This document shows positions 23,361-33,629 of a stretch of 64,000 bases of DNA, in pieces. The position numbers were made by a program, and so were the translations under genes. Source of the DNA: Linnemannia elongata (Eukaryota > Mortierellomycota > Mortierellomycetes > Mortierellales > Mortierellaceae); NCBI GenBank assembly GCA_036320915.1, contig JAXBDG010000010.1, positions 682,001 through 746,000 on the forward strand, given 5' to 3'. The notes beneath the pieces were generated by a model. It saw nothing but the letters and a program-made list of their open reading frames with translations, made no database searches and was not told the DNA's origin. Numbering within the stretch: position 1 is the stretch's first letter; the number at the start of each line of letters is the position of its first letter.

Positions 23361-24813
23361 CTAGAATCCGTACTTGGACTGAGTCTCTGCCTTGGTTTGC
23401 CGGCTGGACGCCCAAGAGGCACTCAATTGGTGCTGGTTTGCCTTGGCCTGGTATGCCAGCGACATGATGTTGTGCTTGCGCTTTTGTCCTGCCGTTGGTT
23501 TCAAATGCTATGGTCGTCATACACGAAAAAAAAGATAAGTATTGTGCAAATGAGAGCGTAACAAGCATGATTGGAGATCAATTAAAAAAGGCAGTGTTAC
23601 CTCTATGGAGGCCAGATCGACGGGCTTGGGCTGCGTTTGACTGGATGTGCCCATGGTCGCTCGCACTTGCTGTGCTTGACCCATCTGATCCTTCGCATAG
23701 ACATCAATGACATTTATAGGCGCATCCCTTGCCTTTCTCATTCCCAGTTTTTGCAACTATCGCATTGTTTGAAAGAGGAAATGATAATCAATCAATTATT
23801 CCCTCCTGACGATGATAAGGTAACAGAACAACAATAAAAATAACAGCACAATGTCAAAAAATTACCCCAACGTCGTCGAGCTCGATCATGTTTGAGCCTC
23901 GGCCTCCTGTGCTTGAGCCACTAGTTGATGATTCGGCATACTGTGCTCCAGTGTAGGCTTCGTTTGTTGCGTAGGCATACTGGTCATTTGTTGGATAAGC
24001 ATATTGGTCGTTTGTGGGATATGCATACTGATCATTTGTTGGGTAGGCGTACTGGTCGTTACTGGGATAGGCATATTGCTCGTTGGAAGCGGACACATCG
24101 ACATAGGTTGCAGTCTGGGCCTGTTGCTCCTCTGTCGTCAATGGCCGCTTGTCGAAAAAGAGTGGGATATAAGAGCTGGACGCTGCTGGTTTTGTCGACG
24201 ATCCTGATCCTGATGCCGAGGCTGAGGCTGAGCTTCCAGTAGCAGCAGATCCGAGCGGGAAGAAGGAGACGGGTCCTTCATCGTCGTCATCGTCGTCATC
24301 GTCCTCGCTATGATCCTTTTCGTCCTTTTCATCCACAACGGTCGGCGCTGGTTTTTTGACAACAGCAGGCGTAGGTTTCTTGACTGTCCTGGGCATGAAT
24401 CCTGTCGTCTTTGCCGCAGCAGCTTGTTTCGATCCTCCTCCTCCTGCAGTTACTGGAGGTGTGTTCTTGGGCGCGGGGAGCATTGCAAACAATGCACCGA
24501 CGCCTCCGGCTCCACCACTGTTGGCTGCTGCTGCAAGCCTCGCCTTTTTCCGAAACTCTGATTCCTCCTCCTCCGAGTCTGAGCCATCCTCTAGCGTCGG
24601 CATCGAACTGTACTTGCTGACCTTTGCCTGTCCTGCTGCACTTCCTCCTGCTGACTTTGGTGGTGGCAGCAGGCTTGACAATGAACTGATCTTGCTTCCT
24701 AATTGCGTTGTCGATGTCAGTGTTGTCTGCTTTGTCGTGTGAGATGTAGTGATGTGGCCAGATTCTGAGCCCGAGTCGTCAGAGTCCGATCCGTATGCTG
24801 CCAGTGCGTCCAT
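23361..24813 (-). CDS. PRCC: PRCC-domain protein (mitotic checkpoint regulator, MAD2B-interacting)
   Basis: Three exons: 24813-23866, 23756-23601, 23507-23361, all in phase 0, giving 416 residues. The diagnostic C-terminus is present: GQKRKHNIMSLAYQAKANQ, then a Trp, then TKAETQSKYGF at the stop, matching the end of human PRCC and its relatives. The N-terminus (LAAYGSDSDDSGSE) and SSLLPPPKS motif also fit. The middle has acidic runs (eight aspartates) and a tandem QYAYP repeat. PRCC associates with spliceosomal proteins and MAD2B in animals (known); its fungal role is not established. First gene of the compact minus-strand group. Confidence 0.88.
23960..24084 (-). repeat. Tandem 24-nt repeat coding for QYAYPxND units in PRCC
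   Basis: Five consecutive 8-residue units of the form N(D/E)QYAYP(S/T), the last degenerate (QYAYAT). The central units are nearly identical at DNA level, so copy number is probably variable between strains. Confidence 0.9.
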
Positions 24814-25322
24814 GAGTGTTTGTATTGATGTGTGATGTCAAGGTTGAAGACAAAAAGGCGGGAGAGTGCTCATGGCAGTTGAATAGAAAGACAAGTGTTC
24901 TATTTACAGAAGTTACAGTTCATTTTACCAAGGTTTTTCTTCGTAGAAAAGATAGAAGAGGCGACCAATGTGTTCCTCCAAGTACTGCCTTTTTAACAGC
25001 TGCGACGGCAAAGGTAACGAAGGCAGCTCTACTAATGAGCTAAACGAGTCATTTGGTTGTTTTTGTTGAATGAAAACAACGTTTCCTGAGCTGCTTTGAA
25101 TTGTTAGTTGGCTTTTCTTTGCGAAAGCCAGTTTGAACCTTTTTGATACATTGCTTGCCACTCATCTTTTCCGCTCCCAAGCCATCGATCCATTATTTGT
25201 CCTTTGAGATACATGAGTGGCTATCTATGAAAGACAGACAAGAGTCCACCGACAGTGGAAAGGTATGTGAGGGCAAACGAGGGAGGAACGGATAAAAGGA
25301 TGTAACATTGTGTTTATCGTGG

Positions 25323-25363
<41 letters not shown>
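25323..25363. repeat. A41 homopolymer
   Basis: Forty-one consecutive A on the plus strand, about 510 nt upstream of the minus-strand PRCC start codon. Confidence 0.95.
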
Positions 25364-25367
<4 letters not shown>

Positions 25368-25846
25368 CTGTTGGCATGCTGACAACACCAAACATTATTA
25401 GGTCCTCTACGATCTTTCTTCCCCTTTTTATCACTGTCAAAACGCGGACAAATTCTGCGGACGAATAGAGTAACCATTACTCTCTTTTTCCTCCTTCCCT
25501 CTACAGGTAACGATCACTATGGAACTGCTGTAAAACAAAAGCAGGGAAAATAGACACACAACAGCGTCAACTCAATTTTTACAGTATTTTGTTTTAGCAC
25601 TCAGTAACATGTCATTTCAAGGTCAAAAAAATACCCCACATCTTTTTTTGCCTCACAAGATAAGCCGAGATAAATCTGAAAAACCACAGCCGTTCTGGCA
25701 GCGCCTTTTCTACTCCACTACATGGGACCCTTTTGGCTTTTTTTTTTTTTTTTTTCGTACACAATTTTATTTCTCTGACAAACAGAACAAAGGAGGCATT
25801 TGGAAGTAAAGGGGACTACAGACCAAACTCTTCAGTGAACCATCCG

Positions 25847-26200
25847 TCAGTCACAGTCCGGTCCGGGACCTGGCTCTGCGCAACAATTGTCGCTGCTCCT
25901 CACAGCAATAACGGAAGAAAATAAAACTATACGGATGAAGGGGATTCTTCCCATCCTCTCCATCAATGTTAACCTCCTTCTTCCCAACAAGCTGTCTAAC
26001 AGCCGTTCATCAGCTGCTCGTGGATTCTTGGTCGCTCCAGGGCATGTCCGATCCTCATGTGTGGCTAGCGAAGCGCCACACGGGCAGAAACCATCGTGCG
26101 TGATGTAACCATATCCTTGACTCCAGTCACCACGAGGACCTGTGTATTTGGATGTCTTGTCCTTCACAGAGATGCCCTGGGTCTGCTCCCACTCGATAGT
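25847..26200 (-). other. Coding-like relic, Cys-containing, no start
   Basis: An open minus-strand frame of more than 110 codons includes a stretch that reads like real protein (GDWSQGYGYITHDGFCPCG, then HEDRTCPGATKNP). It has no ATG at its upstream end and no recognisable domain. It may be a decayed exon of a secreted or enzyme gene, or chance. Confidence 0.25.
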
Positions 26201-26350
26201 CGCGGAGCAGGACCCTTTTGGCCTTTTTGCGGGCGGTTTTCGGGCGGTTTTTTTAGGCGAAACTGGAAAAATGACTGGTGTGTGAATATGAGTCTACTAT
26301 TCAAAAATATCCTACGAAACGGCGTTTCCATTAACAGGAATGTTCCAATT

Positions 26351-26422
26351 GCCCGCTTAGCTCATTGGTAGAGCGTCTGCCTAGTAAGCAGAAGGTAGCA
26401 GGTTCGATCCCTGCAGTGGGCA
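26351..26422 (+). tRNA. tRNA-Thr (anticodon AGU)
   Basis: 72 nt with a full cloverleaf: acceptor GCCCGCT pairs with AGTGGGC (one G-U), D-arm GCTC/GAGC, anticodon stem TCTGC/GCAGA with loop CTAGTAA giving anticodon AGT (U33 correct), T-arm GCAGG/CCTGC with loop TTCGATC. Discriminator base A at 26422, then TTTT at 26423-26426 as Pol III terminator. No intron. A34 is expected to be edited to inosine in eukaryotic tRNA-Thr(AGU) (known). Confidence 0.96.
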
Positions 26423-26442
26423 TTTTCACTTCTACAGTTCCG

Positions 26443-26460
26443 GTCAAGCTTCAGCTTGAC
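26443..26460. repeat. Perfect 8-bp inverted repeat after the tRNA
   Basis: GTCAAGCT and AGCTTGAC separated by two bases, starting 20 nt after the tRNA. It lies after the Pol III terminator, so is probably not part of the tRNA precursor. Confidence 0.6.
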
Positions 26461-27073
26461 ATCACCTTTTTTTTGTTTTTTCGTCATTCTCGTTTTAGTA
26501 CCATCTACGGTTCCATCCATCATCACGTCGCAGTAACTAACGCGTGTTCCGTGGCGACGCCCCGGGTTCGCTTGTTCATCTTTTTTTTTTTTTCAGGCTC
26601 TTTTGCTAAATCCAAACCTTTGACCAAGACCAAACCAACGCAAAAGTTGCACTCCAGACGCCGCCAAGCTTCGCAATTGTTGAATTCGCTCTGCTTGTCA
26701 CGTCGCAGTGAAGGTTGATAGCTTTTCCCCATTTGCAGCGCATCGCTACTATTGACCTGGCAATCGTGTCATATCTTTCTCCCTGTATCAAAGGATAGTA
26801 GGCCCAGGCAATTGATGGAGAACTTTTGCCGCCATCGACAATCCAGCCATGATCGTTTTGATTTTATGCGGGCGATGTAGCGCGACCAATGGTTCTTTCA
26901 ACATTGCTAAACTTTTAAGTTTTCCTTGCACATCTAAGGATAATGGATGGGTTACTGGTAGTTAAACGCGGAAAAAGTTCACGACCTTTTTTTTTTTTTT
27001 TTTTTTTGCTATCTGTCATTTGTTCTATGGCAAAGACGTGTATTCCCGACGGGTCAGATGAAACCACAGCTCA

Positions 27074-27442
27074 TCAGAGAAGGCAGTTTGGTAAATCATT
27101 TTTCCTTTTGAATGATCGGTTGGTGCTCGATGGTTTGACTACACTCCCAAGTCTCCCGCTTACGAGATGAGTAAAGAGCGAATCCATGATTCTTCGCAAA
27201 CAAGGAAGGTGCCACTGATTCATAGAACCAATGGTCCGCGCATTGAACAGTTGAAGGAGATCCAGCCTCACGGTGCTCCACTCTCCTGAAAGCATTATTA
27301 CGTTATCCAAATCCACTTCCTTGAACAGATATCCAAGTTTGCTTTCATCACCCCCGTTCTCAACGGTAAGGTTTGCTTTTACACTCCAATGGTGCCCTTG
27401 CATGGGATAGAGGTAATCAGTATTTTTGCAATTTTTATTCAT
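27074..27442 (-). other. Coding-like relic
   Basis: About 120 open minus-strand codons; an overlapping alternative frame contains a segment (FYESVAPSLFAKNHGFALYSS) that loosely resembles the FAR1-type DNA-binding region found at the front of MULE transposases. Neither frame has a proper gene structure. The resemblance is from memory and weak. Confidence 0.2.
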
Positions 27443-28861
27443 GCGAACCTAGTTCATAAGATCCGGTTTTTTTTGTCTTTGTTCTGACACAAAAAGGGGG
27501 GAAAGATGCTTCACGACTCCAAAAGCGCGAGTGGACCCGCCCGCTCTGCCGCCCAGTCCCATCCAGGCCAATCTAGTTCATATTACATTATGTTCATTGA
27601 ATTGAACACTATATTTTTTTTTGTTTTATTTTCCCCCTGAGATGAATTGTGCCTGAATCACCATACGCGAGAAAGAAAAGAATATTCCTTAGTTCGCATA
27701 CATGGTATGCAATGTATTAGAAAACGGACTTGTACATGTGCAATGACCATCTACGCATTGGCCAAGCGTTTGTACTCCATCCCATCCAACGGCCAGATCT
27801 TATTTCTAACAGGGTACACAGAGGTTGATCAGAGAAAAGCATTCTTAGCATGAATGCAAGACCAAATCTCAGGAGAGGCAAGACAATCGGGAGAGTGCGA
27901 GAGCGAGAGGTTGCAATTTACCTCCTCATCCCCACACACCAAAGAAAAGCTGATTATCACCCTAATTTTTGCCAAAGACGAATCAGGGACCATGGAACAA
28001 CATACGTTTGTCCGGAAGAAAAAGAAAAAAGGTACAAAGCGCGAGAAAAAAAAATGTATCAAAAGTGCGATAAGTGGTTGTCGCGAATCAACGAGGGTAA
28101 ATAAAAAGCAAGCTTGTCTCAGGGCAGTTTGCCAACCATCCTATTCTTGTTCTTGAATGTAAAGAAACCTAGGCCAAGGGTGTAGGAGGCGGGCGATGAT
28201 GAACTGACCTATTGACTTCAACAGGGTTAACTTCAAACAGGATGTGGGTCCTGTGTCTTAGATCATGTCCATCCGCAGGATTATTCAACAGGAGAACCGA
28301 TGTTCACCGCTCGCTCCTGATGTTACCTCATGGGGTTTTGATGTATTTTGGTTTTTGGGTGTCATGCAACGTTTGTTATGCGATGTTGCCCAAGCGCGTC
28401 CTCTTGTCTGTTGTTATTGTTAAAGTGCAAATGGAATGAGCTGAACCACACGGAACAGCTGTTTTTACAGCCACAGCAATGGCATTCACGAAAAAGAAAA
28501 AGATAGCCACAACAAAGGGGTGCAAAAATGGCAACGGTTATCTGAAGATACGTGACCTACACTAGCTGTGTGAATGGTTGGCGTGATAAAGAGTAGAGTG
28601 CCTCACGTCGAGAGTAAGAATTTGCAGTATGGAGGAGATGAATACTATTAATGTACATGGTGTAGTATGGAGATCGATATGCCTGAAGAAGGGCTTGCTA
28701 GAATAGTAGCTAGTGTGATGGGGCGAGGGAGAGAGATCACAAGGCGAAAAGGAGGGACATCAGATATGATCTCTACTCGCCTCGCAAGTTTGGGAAAGGA
28801 GCAGGAAGGTGGGCTGTGCGCTCACTTGATCCAACAGTAAGGGAAGGTAGGAGGTGGTAGA

Positions 28862-28884
28862 AGAGAGAGAGAGAGAGAGAGAGA
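28862..28884. repeat. AG dinucleotide microsatellite
   Basis: About eleven uninterrupted AG units in an intergenic region. Confidence 0.9.
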
Positions 28885-28987
28885 ACAAGCAAGAAGGAGA
28901 GAGGGACTGGAGGAGAGGTCCAAAGGGGAGGGGGGAAGTGTTGTTAAAAATAAAAGGCAGTTCATGGTGGACGGGCCACTTCAGAGA

Positions 28988-29281
28988 TAATGATGCTCCA
29001 CTCTGTCACTCAAAAAATGATTGACGATCAACAGAACCTCGATCCCATCCAGATACCATCACCATAACCCTCTGCCTTGACTGGTCAGGATATGATCCCA
29101 AGCACCATCATTGATAGCTTTGTTTGTCTCACCGAGTATGATCAAAGAAAAAAAAATAAACGGTGGTCGTAGAAGGGTCCAAAATTTCGGGCAACGACCT
29201 CTCCCTTTCATCTCAATTTTGGTGAAAGGTAATTGCAGCAAACATAGCCCAGAAGACAGACAGGAGTAGAAAAGAATAAAG
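28988..29281 (+). pseudogene. Relic small ORF, copy A (MIDDQQ type)
   Basis: Shares four colinear blocks with copy B at 37689-37970: a start region around ATG..GATCAACAGAA, the block CTTTGTTTGTCTCA, TGATCAAA, and GTAGAAAAGAATAAA. In the same frame both read MI(D/E)DQQ, then IQ(I/A)PSP, then I(I/T)D(S/H)FVCL; copy A has an in-frame TAA after PSP. Several differences fall in third codon positions. This indicates descent from one coding ancestor, now broken here. Confidence 0.45.
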
Positions 29282-29936
29282 AATAAAGCCTTCTTTCTTT
29301 CTTCATCACTCCAACCACTCTTTCTTTTTTTTTTTTTATTCTTGTCATCTTTCATTCATTTCACTCCTTGACCTGATTCCCTTCCCTCCTTATTCACTTT
29401 CTCTGTCACCCTCATTGACTCCCCTGTCCTCTCTACCCCCCCCCTTTTTTTGACCCCCCACCTCCTCGCACCTTTGCTACCACCCTGTGCCCTGTGCCCG
29501 TCCAAAGTCTAAAACACTTTCTTCCGCCAGAACGAATTGATCACATCCACACTTCAACCTTTCTTAATAATACCGTTCTGCAGGAGCACTATCTTTCCCA
29601 TCAATTGTCTACTCTTCCCTCTCAGACATCGCCCTTTTACTCCCCTTCGTCGTTCTTTTTTCACTTTCTCGCTCACTCCAACTCGCCAAGCACCTTCGCT
29701 TGTCTGCATCGCACTCACGCCTTTACAGCTGCCAGAGTCGTATCCTTCCTCCTCTTAGTGGAATCCTTGTTGCACCCAGCGTTCTTTAGGTGCTTGTCGT
29801 TTCTTTGTCTTCAATTCATTCATACGTTTGCATGTCTACAACTTGCACCCACTCCTGCTCTTTCTTTCCGTTATCACTCATTTACTTTGCAACTCCCATT
29901 GCTCATACTGCCATAGTACTCATTAAGTGGTCTGAC

Positions 29937-32900
29937 ATGCACCTGATCCATAAGCTGAGGCGATCCATCTCACACCGGCCGCGCCATCTCTTTGACCTGC
30001 CAGACGAGATTTTGTGTCAGATCCTCGAGTATTGCTGTCAGGACCTGGACTTTTTACTCTGGTCATGTCCCCTGGTCACTCTGGATAACCAGTTCTGCCA
30101 CGACTGTTTCCATTGCACGCTCTGCCATGGTCCTATCCCGCGCGTCTCAAGCCTCAAACATCGCCATCTCTCGACCACAGCTGCGTTTGCTGAGACATCC
30201 AAAGAGACACATGGACAGAGGACAGAGTCAGCCAGCGAGCATGGGATCATCAGGGACACGGCACAAGGTTATAATGCCACTACTGCAACATCAGACAGGG
30301 CGCAGCACAGGAAGAGGAGAAAACGGAACCTTGACGCACTATTCCTCAGCAGCATCCATGGTAGGCAATTGAGCAACACATGGAGCCATTATGCAGGATC
30401 ATCTCCGTCCTCAACTCAGCGGGGATCAAAACCCTGCCCTTGGAACGGCGATCGGCCGTGGTGTCTTCATGTGCAGTGTCAACAGCAGGATCGGATACCA
30501 CTTCTCTGGCGTCTCGTACCACCGCAGTTGCGACCAGCAGGCTATAGCTCCAGCCCATTTCTTCCAACCAGGCTCAGCTCGTCTCATCCTCACAGGCATC
30601 TCACAACCCTGTCAACATCCTTGGCATCCATGCAACTTCCCGCCAAGGTAGCCTTCAACACCCTTCTACAACGAATTGAGGCATTCTTTTCTTGGGATCG
30701 CCCTCAGCTGAATGAGCCTCGTCGGATCCAAGGCGACGAAGCAATACGAACCGGCTCTGCAATATCGACCCCATCGACGCGTTTCTCGACACTATATCAC
30801 GCCAATCCAGTCATTTCCCTCCCCTCGGCCCGGCGGCACGCCGCAGCTCCAGTGGCCCTCACATCAGGATTTCGTCTCGATCAGGATGCATCTCTGCACA
30901 GGAGAAGGACATCAAGCATGACCACTCGCGCCGCCCAATCAACAACGCCCAACACTTCGATGAACCGAACTTTGAGCACGGCAGGGACGATAAATATACC
31001 GAACATTTGGAGACGTGGCGAATGGATCGATCCTGCGGATGACATGGACGAATCCGAGACTACTGAAAACGGGCAACACAGGGACGACTTTGATAGCTCT
31101 ATTCATCTATCGCCACCATTTCAGCTGCTTCTGGTCAGTCGAAGGTTTGCAGATGCTGCCGTCCATTCCTTACACCGAAGCCTCGTTTTTCACGGTCACG
31201 ACTCCTATCAAGTTGAGTGTGTTCTCAGTACCCTGCTTAAGGACAATGGTCAATTGGATCAAGATCAGTGCCAGGATCGATCGACAAGTCTAAGAAGCTT
31301 TAAAGAACTGAACGAGGAGCAATTGATGGAGGAAGCGAAAGATGAAAAAGCGGATCAGAGCGACAATGACCCGGATCAGATTCCGAGAGCACAGGACACA
31401 TCCAGGAGTCATGGAGTGAACGACAAAATTGGAAAGGCAGGACACGTGCGTTCTTCAAGGGATGGATCAAGTACCGATGGAGGTCTGTGGCAGATGGGCG
31501 AGGGGCAAGGGGCGTCTGTGAGCTGGATTGAGTCCTTGAATCATTCGTTGCGACGGTTGTCAAGGTTTCAAGGAGGTGGTGTTTCAGGAGTGGGTGATGC
31601 CTCAAACGCGGAGGTCGAGACCAGCAAGGTTTCTTCTCTCGGCGGCAAAGCGGGGTTCGCAGGCGAAGGGGGAGGAGGGAAGCGTCACACCACCATCTCC
31701 GGTCAGAACAGACGCGTAGGAGTCGAGAATCAAGATGGGCCTCTCAAGATGAATTCAAACGAACCGAAATGGACCTATCGGCGCTATGCAAGGCGTGTTG
31801 TTTTGAACTTTGCCCATCCTCAAGCCTCTCCCCAGCTTTTGGTCCGAGCCCTCGAGTGTATTGGTTCTCGCTGTCACGGTCAAATTCAGGCCTTGGATTT
31901 GCACGCCAACGAAAAAATGCAGGATTCAGGACTAGCGACGCCGGAAGAGCTGATTCGACTGTTCGGCTCTGGATTCACGAAACTCCGATACCTACGACTG
32001 CAGGGAGGCTTTATCGATAACCAACTTTTGTACGCCCTTCTCAACAACTTTGCCTCTCGAACGCTCACTCCACCCTCGGATTCAGCCCATGTGAGTTACG
32101 CTGACGGATGGAGGTCGTTTGAAGAACCCAGGATTCATTCCCCACATCTGGCACTGAGTGCCGACCCTTGCTGCCTCTCACAAGTGTTCTTGGGTCCTGG
32201 ATCGGTTACCGACAGCGCTGTAGAAAGGCTCGTCGATGTCGCTGGAAAGACGCTTGAGGTATTCACGGTGACGAGCTGTGTTGACGTTGGGGGAGGAGCT
32301 CTTGCCAGTCTGTTGACCAAGTGTCCCAAACTCCGAGTTCTGGCAGTTCATCGATCTCTGGCTCGCGACAGAGAGTTGTTGGAAGGACTGGGAATACTAC
32401 CGGAGAGCGTTATACCAGGACTCCAACAACATCAACAAGTGAACCCGCCCCATCTTTCCCAATCACAACAGCAGGAGGAAGCAGCCAACTCGAATGACAG
32501 CCATGATGCCCCACCACAAGTAATCAGGAAGACCATCGTTGCGCCACTGGAGCGGCTGGAGCTAGGAACAGTCAAATTGACAAACACTGGAGTCACGGAG
32601 ATTTTGAAGGCTACAAGCAAGACGCTACGGTTTCTGGTACTGGAGACGCAACATTTCAACGACGAATTTTTGAGGAACGTAGTTTCTCCCTTGTGCACGC
32701 GACTTGAGGGATTGCATTTTGACGATCCGGAGCAGGTTCAGCGGCTTCAACAGCAGATGCAGGGTCTTGGATTCAGCGCAGGACGCCGTGGACCTCATCT
32801 ACCTAGGAACCGAGTTGCTTTTGGTCGGTCAGGAAGATCGTTCTATTCGGACCCCACACATCATTATCGCTCGCAGCCTCTACCTCACCACAGCTATTCG

Positions 32901-33521
32901 GCATCTTTTCGACCTCAGCATTACAATGGACAGGAGGATGTTTTCGGATCGACGACAACAGAGCGGCAAGGAGCAGCTCGAGGTGATCGCACGACCAAAG
33001 TGAGCGCATGGCTAGGAGAGACTACGACAGATGAATGGGTAACCTTTGGAGATTGTGCCCTGTGGAGTAGCGCGGCTTCTCCTGCGGTGTCGTATGACAA
33101 TGGCGGCGCCAATGGTCTCCCAGGAGGTCGCCTCCCTCACCAGCATCGTCAGTATGGCCAGCCGCTGCACCAGATGTACCATAAGCCGGCCTTGGCGATG
33201 GGCAATGCCTTCATCCATGGATTCAACCATCGTCACCGTCATCAGGCAGCATCCAATTGGTTCCTGGGCGACTCTGACGAGCTTTTGGATCGACACCGAG
33301 TGGCAAAGGAAACGGTGGATGAGGTGCAGGAGGCGTTGTCGAAACTGGAAACGTTTACTGTGATGGAGTTGGATTTTGTTCTGGAGCGCAATGGCCTGTA
33401 CGAAGCGCAGCTTCTGATGCGGCAGGACGACATGTGGGTGCAGAGCACCGGGTTCCGAGCGCTCCAGATGTTCTATCTGTGCTTGTTCCTGAGCACGATT
33501 TACTTCAGCGTTTTCCGCTAG
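29937..33521 (+). CDS. Large F-box/LRR protein with split F-box
   Basis: Single exon, 1194 residues from the ATG at 29937; the frame is open upstream but that part is translated leader-like sequence. Residues about 17-36 are the first half of an F-box (HLFDLPDEILCQILEYC). The expected second half (FQLLLVSRRFADAAVHSLHRSL) appears only near residue 395. Between them lie a C-x2-C-x2-C-x2-C cluster (CHDCFHCTLC) and about 330 Arg/Ser/Thr-rich residues. Leucine-rich segments follow from about residue 590 (LRYLRLQGGF, LEVFTVTSCVDVGGGAL, LERLELGTVKLTNTGV). The C-terminus ends in a hydrophobic stretch (LQMFYLCLFLSTIYFSVF), possibly a tail anchor. F-box proteins recruit substrates to SCF ubiquitin ligases; the target is unknown. 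TELO2 starts 108 bp downstream on the same strand. Confidence 0.78.
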   Translation: MHLIHKLRRSISHRPRHLFDLPDEILCQILEYCCQDLDFLLWSCPLVTLDNQFCHDCFHCTLCHGPIPRVSSLKHRHLSTTAAFAETSKETHGQRTESASEHGIIRDTAQGYNATTATSDRAQHRKRRKRNLDALFLSSIHGRQLSNTWSHYAGSSPSSTQRGSKPCPWNGDRPWCLHVQCQQQDRIPLLWRLVPPQLRPAGYSSSPFLPTRLSSSHPHRHLTTLSTSLASMQLPAKVAFNTLLQRIEAFFSWDRPQLNEPRRIQGDEAIRTGSAISTPSTRFSTLYHANPVISLPSARRHAAAPVALTSGFRLDQDASLHRRRTSSMTTRAAQSTTPNTSMNRTLSTAGTINIPNIWRRGEWIDPADDMDESETTENGQHRDDFDSSIHLSPPFQLLLVSRRFADAAVHSLHRSLVFHGHDSYQVECVLSTLLKDNGQLDQDQCQDRSTSLRSFKELNEEQLMEEAKDEKADQSDNDPDQIPRAQDTSRSHGVNDKIGKAGHVRSSRDGSSTDGGLWQMGEGQGASVSWIESLNHSLRRLSRFQGGGVSGVGDASNAEVETSKVSSLGGKAGFAGEGGGGKRHTTISGQNRRVGVENQDGPLKMNSNEPKWTYRRYARRVVLNFAHPQASPQLLVRALECIGSRCHGQIQALDLHANEKMQDSGLATPEELIRLFGSGFTKLRYLRLQGGFIDNQLLYALLNNFASRTLTPPSDSAHVSYADGWRSFEEPRIHSPHLALSADPCCLSQVFLGPGSVTDSAVERLVDVAGKTLEVFTVTSCVDVGGGALASLLTKCPKLRVLAVHRSLARDRELLEGLGILPESVIPGLQQHQQVNPPHLSQSQQQEEAANSNDSHDAPPQVIRKTIVAPLERLELGTVKLTNTGVTEILKATSKTLRFLVLETQHFNDEFLRNVVSPLCTRLEGLHFDDPEQVQRLQQQMQGLGFSAGRRGPHLPRNRVAFGRSGRSFYSDPTHHYRSQPLPHHSYSASFRPQHYNGQEDVFGSTTTERQGAARGDRTTKVSAWLGETTTDEWVTFGDCALWSSAASPAVSYDNGGANGLPGGRLPHQHRQYGQPLHQMYHKPALAMGNAFIHGFNHRHRHQAASNWFLGDSDELLDRHRVAKETVDEVQEALSKLETFTVMELDFVLERNGLYEAQLLMRQDDMWVQSTGFRALQMFYLCLFLSTIYFSVFR

Positions 33522-33629
33522 CATTAAAAAAGCCACCAAAAAGATTGCCACCATTTTTCACTTTTTTTGCGCTTGGCTCTCTCAAGTCCATGTCGCCCAA
33601 CACAACCACAACCGCAACCCACAACAACA

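Larger units (their letters stand above)
24814..26350. other. Gene-poor region with homopolymers
   Basis: Contains the PRCC promoter, an A41 run at 25323-25363, an 18-nt T-run near 25738, and a coding-like relic at 25847-26200 on the minus strand. A 78-codon frame at 24925-25161 (minus) has no recognisable feature and I do not call it. Confidence 0.5.
26423..29936. other. Gene-poor region of 3.5 kb
   Basis: No intact gene. Contents seen: a T-run of 21 near 26987, a coding-like relic at 27074-27442 (minus), a GA microsatellite at 28862-28884, copy A of a diverged ORF relic (28988-29281), and from about 29380 a CT-rich promoter for the F-box gene at 29937. Confidence 0.5.

Noticed and set aside
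24925..25161. 78-codon minus-strand frame upstream of PRCC
   Set aside because: No motif, no promoter-like features of its own, and A/T-rich codons unlike confirmed genes.
26365..26718. Open frame reading through the tRNA
   Set aside because: The first part is simply translated tRNA-Thr sequence.
28440..28985. Possible RNA gene or regulatory array near the GA microsatellite
   Set aside because: No cloverleaf, snoRNA box pair or conserved stem could be found by eye; only simple repeats are present.
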